From CAWEQO01 sp963811225 (GTDB taxonomy: Bacteria; Chloroflexota; Anaerolineae; Anaerolineales; Anaerolineaceae), in the NCBI GenBank assembly GCA_963811225.1, contig CAWEQO010000001.1:868001-932000 (forward strand): a DNA stretch of 64,000 nucleotides, read 5' to 3'. Positions 54,854-64,000 of this stretch are shown here, in pieces. Each line of letters starts with the position of its first letter. Positions within the stretch are counted from its first letter, which is position 1. Under the pieces are notes generated by a model, which had not been told where the DNA came from, searched no databases, and worked only from the letters and a program-made list of their open reading frames with translations. The translations under genes were made by a program, and so were the position numbers.

Positions 54854-55612
54854 ATGCAAGAATTTACGGGAAAAGTGGCTGTTGTGACAGGCGCCGCATC
54901 TGGGATTGGTCGCAGCTGCGCACAACTGTATGCGAGAGATGGGGCGAAGGTTGTCGTTTCCGACCTGGATGAATCGGGAGGGCAGGAGACTGTCCAAATG
55001 ATCGAGAAAGCCGGAGGCGAAGCGACCTTTATCAAGACCGACGTATCGCAACCGGATGACTGCCAGGCATTGATCGCCGCGACGGTCAAAAAGTATGGTC
55101 GGCTGGATACCGCCTGTAATAATGCCGGAATCGGCGGAGAGCAAAACCCTACTGCAGACTACAGCGTCGAAGGGTGGCAGAAGGTCATCTCCATCAACCT
55201 ATCCGCCGTCTTTTACTGCATGAAATATGAGATTCCGGAGATGTTGAAGTCGGGCGGCGGTTCGATCGTTAATATGTCATCGATCTTGGGCAAGGTAGGT
55301 TTTCAAGGATCCCCAGCTTACATTTCGGCCAAGCATGGGGTGATCGGACTGACTGAAGCCGCTGCGCTAGAGTATGCCGGGGAGGCCGGTATCCGGGTCA
55401 ACGCGGTTGGACCGGCTTTCATCCGCACACCCATGATCGCCGCCCTGGAATCAGATCCGGCCGCTTATCAAGCGCTGGTCAGTCTGCACCCGATCGGCAG
55501 GCTTGGCCGGCCTGAGGAAGTTGCGGAGCTTGTGATCTGGCTGAGCTCGGACAAGGCCTCGTTTGTCACAGGGTCATACTATCCGGTTGACGGTGGATAT
55601 CTCGCTCGCTAG
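54854..55612 (+). CDS. SDR-family oxidoreductase
   Basis: A 252-residue classical short-chain dehydrogenase. VAVVTGAASGIGRSCAQLYARD gives the TGxxxGIG loop, SDLDESGG the cofactor Asp (NAD preference likely), NNAGIGG the structural Asn, and Ser with YISAKHG gives the active site. It resembles glucose- or 2-keto-gluconate-type dehydrogenases. The substrate cannot be assigned. The ATG at 54854 (MQEFTGK) has an AAAAGGAG site. A TATAAT box (54814-54819) and a small TAATCC/GGATTA dyad lie just upstream. It is convergent with the frameshifted DinB gene. Confidence 0.88.
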   Translation: MQEFTGKVAVVTGAASGIGRSCAQLYARDGAKVVVSDLDESGGQETVQMIEKAGGEATFIKTDVSQPDDCQALIAATVKKYGRLDTACNNAGIGGEQNPTADYSVEGWQKVISINLSAVFYCMKYEIPEMLKSGGGSIVNMSSILGKVGFQGSPAYISAKHGVIGLTEAAALEYAGEAGIRVNAVGPAFIRTPMIAALESDPAAYQALVSLHPIGRLGRPEEVAELVIWLSSDKASFVTGSYYPVDGGYLAR

Positions 55613-55670
55613 AGGCTGCCGGAAATCGATCACCGGCACGCTTTGCAGAAGAGGTAAAGATATCAAATTC

Positions 55671-56348
55671 CTAAGGCCCAGTTGCCCTTTTCTTGATATT
55701 CAAGGCCTCATTCAAATGCACGAAGCAGTGCCGCGTCGGCGGCATGAGCAGCAAGCCCGCCAGCGTCAGCCCGCCCCAGTAGTCGATCAAATAACGGCTC
55801 TCTGGAACCACCGCCCCCTCGTCCAGCAAGCGCTGTAAACGCTCCGGCTGCGCCTTGCGCCGCAAGTCCCCCGGCTGCAGCGCCTGCACCGCTTCCCGCG
55901 TGCGCTTGCCGACCGCCGCCCGATATTCCCGCAGCGCCGTCCAGGTCCACCTGCTCACTCAACGCCGCGATCTGCTCCGGCGACATCGCATTGCCAGTCT
56001 CGCACGTCTCCACGCCCAACCTCGGCAGCCAGCCGCCTCGTCCAACGCCTGCGACGCGCCTGCCAGCAGCAGATTCATGGTCGCATCCTCAATGCGCGCC
56101 AGGTGCCATAAGCACCACACGATCGAATGCTCCTGCCCGGGCGGCACGCGCCGCGCCGCCGCCTCGTCTAACCCCTCCCAGACCTCCGCTTCGAAGTTCC
56201 AGCCATTCGCCCCGCTCACCGTCCGGGCGTGCACCGCCGCGTGCTGCTCCAAAAACAGCGCCAACGCTGCGGCGTGCGTCTCGGGTTTCGAGAGCGCCTG
56301 CCGCAGCAGCTTCTGCCGCTCATTCCACGCCTTGCGGTTGGGGTCCAT
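55671..56348 (-). pseudogene. DinB-like protein with two frameshifts
   Basis: About 225 residues when three frames are joined. The first part starts MDPNRKAWNERQKLL and includes EHSIVWCLWHLARIEDATMNLLL, the helix bearing DinB metal His residues. Near 56030 the frame shifts to VETCETGNAMSPEQIAALSEQVDLD; near 55950 one extra G shifts again to ALREYRAAVGKRTREAVQALQPGDL ... PPTRHCFVHLNEAL. Read together they form one coherent protein, so these are genuine indels or errors in one gene. The start overlaps the small upstream gene (TAATG), so they form an operon. Confidence 0.72.
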
Positions 56349-56608
56349 TACCGGTGCAACAGCTCCTTCTCGGTCTCTTCCGTCTCCTTAAAGATCGCCG
56401 CCACCTCGGCCTTCAACTCCTCCGATGCGCTCGGCGTATACGGGATGAACTTCACCAGGTCACGCGCCTGCTGCATCAGGTCCTTCACCTCGGCCACATA
56501 AGACAAGTCCGGGAACGTCTGGTTCTCCGGAGCAGGCAGGTTGTGCGCCTTTTCAATCAGCGCCCGCGCCTTCTTCACGCGGTCCGCTGCCGGAATCATT
56601 CGAGCCAT
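56348..56608 (-). CDS. Small helical protein of unknown function
   Basis: 86 residues, starting MARMIPAADRVKKARAL after AAAGGAG. Mostly helical and charged (IEKAHNLP, VAEVKDLMQQARDLVK, KAEVAAIFKETEETEKELL) with no TM helix or cysteine. No family is recognised. Its stop codon overlaps the start of the DinB-like gene. A 19-bp perfect hairpin lies in its leader. Confidence 0.65.
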   Translation of the reverse strand: MARMIPAADRVKKARALIEKAHNLPAPENQTFPDLSYVAEVKDLMQQARDLVKFIPYTPSASEELKAEVAAIFKETEETEKELLHR

Positions 56609-56624
56609 ACAAACTCCTTTCAAT

Positions 56625-56685
56625 GGATCCGTTTTTATGGCTGTATCCCCATCTTTGACGGGCATGCAGCCATAAAAACGGATCC
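56625..56685 (-). repeat. Perfect 19-bp inverted repeat
   Basis: GGATCCGTTTTTATGGCTG (56625-56643) and CAGCCATAAAAACGGATCC (56667-56685) with a 23-nt loop. It lies between the TMEM175-like gene and the small helical gene, 16 bp upstream of the latter's ATG. It may be a terminator or attenuator between the two. Confidence 0.65.
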
Positions 56686-56695
56686 TCTACGTTCT

Positions 56696-57379
56696 TTAGA
56701 TAATACTTTTTTTGCCTTTGACGGTTTTCGGGCGGTTCATGATCACCCGCAGCGCCAGCCGGGTCGCCAGCGGCCCAATCCACCAAATCGCCAGCGCGGC
56801 GTAGGGGCTGAGGAACGCGAACGGGATCGAGATCAGGAAGAACGTCGGCACCGTCACAGCGATCAGGTTGGTGTAGTGGATGTAGCGCAAATCCAGATCG
56901 GGATCGATCAGCCGGCGCTTGTGCGAGGCGTACCACCACACCGCCCCGATGGCGTAGCCGGTCGCCGCCACCGCTGCGGAGTAAATCGCGATGCTCAATG
57001 GGATCAGCGGGAAGTGCCCCAGCAGCCCCGCCACGAACGGCATCACCACGATGAAGAACAGGAACAGCATGTTCAGCACCACCAGACGGCTGTCGTAGCG
57101 CCGGATGTGCCCAAAGTAGCGGTGATGCCCCGACCAGTATACCCCGATCACGAAGAAGCTGATCACGAAGCTGACGATACGCGGCATCAGCTCGGTCAAC
57201 TGCCGTGGCAGTTCGGCCGCCGCGACCGCCATGGTCATCTCCGGCACGCGCAGGTCGATCGCCAGCAAGGTGATCGCAATTGCCATCACCGCGTCACTAA
57301 AGAACACGATCCGCTCCAGGCTCAGATCGGTCGGATGTATTTGCGGTCCGGGTTGGGGGGTGTGGTTTTTGCGCGTCAT
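56696..57379 (-). CDS. TMEM175-family potassium channel-like protein
   Basis: 227 residues with about six TM helices. The N-terminal RIVFFSDAVMAIAITLLAIDLRVPE is the TMEM175 signature (RxxxFSDAVxAIAITLL), where hydrophobic residues of TM1 line the pore. Bacterial members are K+-selective leak channels in the cytoplasmic membrane. It ends with a basic tail. The next gene upstream on the same strand encodes a small membrane protein, 28 bp away. Confidence 0.87.
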   Translation of the reverse strand: MTRKNHTPQPGPQIHPTDLSLERIVFFSDAVMAIAITLLAIDLRVPEMTMAVAAAELPRQLTELMPRIVSFVISFFVIGVYWSGHHRYFGHIRRYDSRLVVLNMLFLFFIVVMPFVAGLLGHFPLIPLSIAIYSAAVAATGYAIGAVWWYASHKRRLIDPDLDLRYIHYTNLIAVTVPTFFLISIPFAFLSPYAALAIWWIGPLATRLALRVIMNRPKTVKGKKSII

Positions 57380-57407
57380 CGGGAACCCCTGCGGCCAAAT
57401 GTTGCGA

Positions 57408-57866
57408 CTAACTCGGCAAGAACACGTTCAGCAGCAGCCCCAGGCCGATCACGATCAAGATAATCGGCCAGAACAGGCTGGAGGTGAAGTCGAACAGGAA
57501 GGCCAGGGCGACCAGCGTCAGCACCAGGCCGCCAATCAACGAGCCGCGCGCCGCCGGGGTCATGTGCCCGCCGGCTGCCTGGTAACTGTTGAATGCGTTG
57601 CCGAAGACCCCCACTGCCGGGATCAGGATGAACAGCGCCCACCAGTTGCGCAGCTCGTAGCCGGTTAGATTCTGCAGCAGGAACACAATCCCCAGGACGA
57701 TCAGAACCGCCCCACCGATCCATGCCCCGCCGCCATACGTGCGCCTCGCCCGCCGATCCTCGCGCCATTCTCGCCGCGCCTGGCGCCGCTGCTCGCGCCA
57801 ATCGGGAGGTGGGGGTGGATTGTGATTAATCTCTGGATTTGGTTCAGGAGGGATATTCTCGCTCAT
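57408..57866 (-). CDS. Small membrane protein, LiaF/DUF5668-like
   Basis: 152 residues. A Pro-rich, then strongly Arg-rich cytoplasmic N-terminus (PPPPPDWREQRRQARREWR, about 17-43) precedes four TM helices (about 48-64, 73-90, 108-124, 128-149). The pattern WIGGAVLIVLGIVFLLQNLTG, with the short N-helix and final FWPIILIVIGLGLLL, is typical of LiaF-type transmembrane or DUF5668-type proteins, which often take part in cell-envelope stress sensing. The role here is unknown. It starts an operon with the TMEM175-like gene. Confidence 0.7.
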   Translation of the reverse strand: MSENIPPEPNPEINHNPPPPPDWREQRRQARREWREDRRARRTYGGGAWIGGAVLIVLGIVFLLQNLTGYELRNWWALFILIPAVGVFGNAFNSYQAAGGHMTPAARGSLIGGLVLTLVALAFLFDFTSSLFWPIILIVIGLGLLLNVFLPS

Positions 57867-57908
57867 TTTCGACCTCTTTTTGCTCAGCCTGGTAAGGAGG
57901 ATTTTCCG

Positions 57909-57961
57909 TAACTGCTCAGGCAGTGGCGCGGCACATCACGCGCCACAAGCCTGAGCAGTTA
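57909..57961. repeat. Compound intergenic hairpin
   Basis: TAACTGCTCAGGC (57909-57921) pairs with GCCTGAGCAGTTA (57949-57961), and inside it GTGGCGCG (57923-57930) pairs with CGCGCCAC (57939-57946). Both stems are perfect. It lies just upstream of the LiaF-like gene. No T-run follows; it looks like a REP-type element. Confidence 0.65.
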
Positions 57962-57998
57962 TGATTTTAATATCATATCATTGATTCTAAAAAAGGGA

Positions 57999-58379
57999 GT
58001 AGGGGCATGGCGGGAATGCGCGAGACAACGTAATTGAGCCAATACGCAGCCATGCCCCCAACCCATCTGAATCATTTCCGCTAAAAACACCCTCGCCCCT
58101 TTCCCTGTGTCCAAAATGTATGATGACCAGTTACGCAAGGTCGTAGGGGCATGGCGGGAATGCGCGAGACAACGTAATTGAACCAATACGCAGCCATGCC
58201 CCGATAATCCCCCAATACCATTTCAAAGAAAAACAACCATGGCCTTTCCCCCTGGACCAATGCGCCTTTTAACCATTAGGGCATGGCTACGTATTGGTTA
58301 AACCATGGAGTCTTACGCATTCCCGCCATGCCCCTACACAATCCCATGGAGTCCTGCGCATTCCCGCCATGCCCCTACA
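57999..58379. repeat. Cluster of GGGGCATGGC palindromic elements
   Basis: Two 60-bp copies differing by one base (57999-58058 and 58143-58202) share ends GGGGCATGGC/GCCATGCCCC and a middle containing GAGACAACGTAATTG. An inverted, diverged copy lies at 58278-58337 and a partial one at 58344-58379. They look like a non-autonomous palindromic element (MITE or REP-like). No gene is present in 57867-58532; the DprA-like promoter should be near its right end. Confidence 0.8.
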
Positions 58380-58532
58380 ACCTTTCCAAATGATCTTTGA
58401 TTATCAAAATCGGTAATACGATTGCCTCGACCACGTAACCCCATGCACCCCAAACTTCTACGCTCATAACTCACTTTCTTTAGTACAATTACCAATACCT
58501 AACCAAACACCTCGGAGGATTTACCCGTTTTT

Positions 58533-59513
58533 ATGAGCCTTTCCCCAAACTCCCAGACCCTGCTCCTGCTGACCTCGCACCTTGGGCTTTCCAATCAGCC
58601 CGATTTGGCCCCCCTGACCCTTAAAGACTGGAACCCGCTGGCCCGCGTCCTGCAGGCTGCTTCGCTGCGTCCTGAAGCTCTGCTTTCGATGGACGCCTCC
58701 ACCCTCCATTCGCAGCTCAACCTCGATCCCGACCTCGCCGGCCGCATCGAACAGCTCCTCCAGCGCCGCGCGGCCATCGACCTGGAGCTGGAGCGCCTGG
58801 CGGGCCTCGGCATCTACCCCATCACCCGCGCGGATGGCGATTACCCCGCCCGCTACCTCCAGCGCCTCAAGGACGCCGCGCCCCCGGCGCTGTTCTATGC
58901 CGGTGAGCCTGCGCTGCTTGGGCAGGCTGGTGTGGCTGTGGTCGGCTCGCGCAATCTCGACCCGGCCGGGCAAGCCTGCGCGGAGTACGTCGGCAACGCC
59001 TGCGGCCTCTCCGGCTTCGTGCTGTACTCGGGCGGCGCGCGCGGCGTGGACACCATCAGCATGGACTCGGCCCTCTCCAACCGCGGCACTGCCGCAGGCA
59101 TCCTGGCCGACAGCCTCGAAAAGGCCATACGCGCCACCCCGCACAAGTCCGCCCTGGCCAACGGCGATCTCTGTCTGGTCACGCCCTACTCGCCGAACGC
59201 GCCTTTCTCGGTCGGGGCCGCCATGGGCCGCAACCGCCTGATTTACACCCTCGCCGACTATGCCATCGTCGTCGCCAGCGACGCCGAGAGGGGCGGCACC
59301 TGGGCCGGTTCCAATGAGGCGCTGCGCCACAAGTGGCTGCCCGTCTTCATCCTGGAGCACGACGCTATGCCCGAGGGAAACCGCCGCCTGCTGCAAAATG
59401 GCGGCCTACCCTTCCCGTTCCCCTTCCCGGTCGGTTACCAGCAGCTCCCCGTCTGGCTGGCAGAACACGCCACCGGCTATTCTACTCCCCCAACCCAGTT
59501 GGGATTATTCTAA
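58533..59513 (+). CDS. Divergent DprA/Smf-like protein
   Basis: 326 residues. A helical N-domain (1-105) precedes a Rossmann-like DprA domain: GVAVVGSRNLDPAGQACAE, LYSGGARGVDTISMDSAL (GGARGVD motif), then AMGRNRLIYTLADYAIVV and RGGTWAGSNEAL. The stretch where ordinary DprA has the conserved G-C-G and YP residues instead reads AAGILADSLEKAIR, so this is a separate subfamily. DprA loads RecA on single-stranded DNA in transformation; related proteins serve as antitoxin or sensor partners in phage defence (ShosA). It is 5 bp upstream of the RecQ-PRTase gene, which strongly suggests joint function. The C-terminal winged helix of long DprA forms is absent. Confidence 0.85.
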   Translation: MSLSPNSQTLLLLTSHLGLSNQPDLAPLTLKDWNPLARVLQAASLRPEALLSMDASTLHSQLNLDPDLAGRIEQLLQRRAAIDLELERLAGLGIYPITRADGDYPARYLQRLKDAAPPALFYAGEPALLGQAGVAVVGSRNLDPAGQACAEYVGNACGLSGFVLYSGGARGVDTISMDSALSNRGTAAGILADSLEKAIRATPHKSALANGDLCLVTPYSPNAPFSVGAAMGRNRLIYTLADYAIVVASDAERGGTWAGSNEALRHKWLPVFILEHDAMPEGNRRLLQNGGLPFPFPFPVGYQQLPVWLAEHATGYSTPPTQLGLF

Positions 59514-59518
59514 CGAAA

Positions 59519-62416
<2,898 letters not shown>

Positions 62417-62637
62417 ATCGGACCTTCTCCCCATCTTCCCCTAGGGGAATCTCCCAACTATCGATAGGAACATTCCCAATTTAGAAAACCCATCGATCGC
62501 GGTACAACCAAACTAGAAAACAGTCTCTCTCGGCGCGCAACGCTTCGAGAAGCTTTAACGGTAGTTCGCTGCTGAGGCAGAGCTGACCCGCTGGCGTTCT
62601 CTCTGCCGTCACAGCGTATATAGAAAGTGAATTTATC

Positions 62638-64000
62638 ATGAGAATTGCATTTCTAGGCGCTGCCCGAACAGTGACAGGTTCGCAGCACCTGGTAACGGTG
62701 AACGGTCGTAAACTCCTGCTCGACTGCGGCCTGTATCAGGGCGATCAGGACCCCTACACCCGTAACAAAGACTTTGCCTTCGACCCAGCCGAGGTGGATG
62801 CCGTCATCCTCTCCCACGCCCATATCGACCACAGCGGCAACCTCCCCAACCTGGTCAAGCAAGGCTTCAAGGGCCGCATCTACACCTCCTTCGCCACCGC
62901 TCACCTGGCGGACCTCATGCTGCGCGACTCCGCCCATATTCAGGAGGCCAACGCTTCAGGGCCTGAGGCCCCCGAGCCGCTCTACACAATGCAGGACGCC
63001 GTCAAAGTGGCTCCTTTGTTTTACCCGGTCTACTATGACACCGAGTTCAAGCCCATCCCCGACGTCTCGGCCCGCTTGCAAGACGCCGGGCATATCCTCG
63101 GCTCGGCCGGCATCCAGATCGACGCGCATGAAGACGGTCACGTCCGACGCCTGTGGTATTCCGGCGACATCGGCCGCCGCAACCTGCCGCTGATCCGCGA
63201 CCCCGTCTTGCCCAAAGACGTCGACTACCTGGTGATGGAATCCACCTATGGCGACAAGAACCACGAAGATCCTCTCGTCGCGGCCGATATGCTGCGCCAG
63301 GTGCTGACAGCGACCATCCAACGCGGCGGCAAAGTCGTCATCCCGGCTTTCGCCGTTGGCCGCACCCAGGAGATCGTCTACGATATCCACCAGATGATCG
63401 AGCGCGGCGAGATCCCGCGCGTGCCGGTCTTCGTGGACAGCCCCCTGGCAACCGAGGCGTCCAAGGTGTTCAGCGAGCATCCGGAGTTCTTCGATGACGA
63501 GGTGCGTGACTTTCTCAGCAAAGCCGAAAGCCGGGCCGCCCTCGGCTTCGACCTGCTGCGCTATATCGAATTGGCCCGTGAGTCGAAGGTCCTCGATAAG
63601 GCCGACGAGCCCTTCATCGTCATCTCCACCTCCGGCATGGCCGACTTCGGTCGCGTCGTGCATCATATCGAAAGCGTGATCGAAGACCCGCGCAGCACCA
63701 TCCTGATGGTCTCTTACCAGGCGCCCAATACCCTTGGGCGGGCCCTCGCCAACGGAGAAAAGAAGGTCAAGATCGGCAGCAGGGAGTACGAGCGCAAAGC
63801 CGACGTGGCTGTCATCTCCGGTCTCTCGGCTCACGCCGGGCAGCAGTTGCTGGGCGAATATGCCGGAGGCGTCAAAGATCGCGTCAAGCAGGTCTTCCTC
63901 GTCCACGGCGAGCAAGCGCCTGTCGACGCCCTGCGCCGGCGCCTGCACGATATCGGTATCCAAAATGTGGAATATCCCGAACCCAAACAAGAGGTTGCGC
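62638..64000 (+). CDS. MBL-fold beta-CASP RNA nuclease, partial
   Basis: The first 454 residues of a gene running off the right edge. The metallo-beta-lactamase motif SHAHIDHSGNLP (HxHxDH), GAARTVTGSQHL, DAGHILGSAGI and YSGDIGRRNLP are followed by the beta-CASP insert motifs MESTYGDKNH, VIPAFAVGRTQEI and DSPLA. LSAHAGQQLL and VFLVHGE give the late Asp/His ligands. It belongs to the YSH1/CPSF-like bacterial MBL-CASP exonucleases. The start ATG (MRIAFLGAARTV) has only a weak GAAAG site. The 220 bp upstream hold a small hairpin (GGCAGAG/CTCTGCC) and no other recognised feature. Confidence 0.9.
   Translation, partial: MRIAFLGAARTVTGSQHLVTVNGRKLLLDCGLYQGDQDPYTRNKDFAFDPAEVDAVILSHAHIDHSGNLPNLVKQGFKGRIYTSFATAHLADLMLRDSAHIQEANASGPEAPEPLYTMQDAVKVAPLFYPVYYDTEFKPIPDVSARLQDAGHILGSAGIQIDAHEDGHVRRLWYSGDIGRRNLPLIRDPVLPKDVDYLVMESTYGDKNHEDPLVAADMLRQVLTATIQRGGKVVIPAFAVGRTQEIVYDIHQMIERGEIPRVPVFVDSPLATEASKVFSEHPEFFDDEVRDFLSKAESRAALGFDLLRYIELARESKVLDKADEPFIVISTSGMADFGRVVHHIESVIEDPRSTILMVSYQAPNTLGRALANGEKKVKIGSREYERKADVAVISGLSAHAGQQLLGEYAGGVKDRVKQVFLVHGEQAPVDALRRRLHDIGIQNVEYPEPKQEVA

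Noticed and set aside
59333..59518. N-terminal extension of the RecQ-PRTase gene
   Set aside because: It overlaps the DprA-like gene in another frame and is Arg/Pro-rich; RecQ homology begins after the ATG at 59519.

Overview
This 64 kb window is GC-rich bacterial chromosomal DNA. The gene set suggests a Chloroflexota (Anaerolineae-like) bacterium: a compact cbb3-type oxidase, many two-component and PP2C regulators, ROK and PIG-L sugar enzymes, GH20, PPK2 and zinc-ribbon proteins. That taxonomic assignment is inference; no rRNA or tRNA gene was found here.

Layout. 1-4191 (minus): oxidase operon with ccoN, a fused diheme subunit with a duplicated tail, a CcoS-like protein, a small membrane protein and the end of a monooxygenase-fold gene. 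4.6-13.7 kb: lipid and esterase enzymes, MaoC, a frameshifted ROK gene, a PIG-L deacetylase, MsrA, a duplicated lipoprotein, a ZIP transporter and an AI-2E-family permease. 14-17 kb: an OmpR/BaeS-type pair, a Cys-rich protein and a flavodoxin that has lost its Tat leader by frameshift. 18-28 kb: a signalling block with a REC-PP2C gene facing an operon of giant TPR/GAF hybrid kinase, HPt protein, REC-class III nucleotide cyclase and cNMP-domain PP2C phosphatase. 28-32 kb: GH20, zinc ribbon, PPK2. 32.05-35.1 kb: an AT-richer, probably imported set (membrane protein, CrtI-like oxidoreductase, SDR). 35.6-40.6 kb: a TetR-controlled MacB-like ABC operon with one ATPase carrying a cNMP-like domain. 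41-45.5 kb: UroD-like gene with a switch-like leader, broken MFS gene, a 160-bp hairpin repeat array and a PRTase-like gene. 45.5-51.3 kb: a response regulator/kinase pair divergent from small membrane proteins, ApbE and a ferric-reductase-like cytochrome, then an Xre regulator with twin operators. 51.4-58 kb: SWIM-SNF2, SDR, frameshifted DinB gene, TMEM175-like channel. 58.5-64 kb: a divergent DprA-like gene followed by a RecQ helicase fused to a ComF-type phosphoribosyltransferase, then a partial beta-CASP nuclease.

Two sets look most worth study: the phosphorelay-cyclase-phosphatase operon (19.5-27.8 kb) and the DprA-like/RecQ-PRTase pair (58.5-62.4 kb). The window also has an unusual load of single-base frameshifts and of dispersed palindromic repeats between genes.
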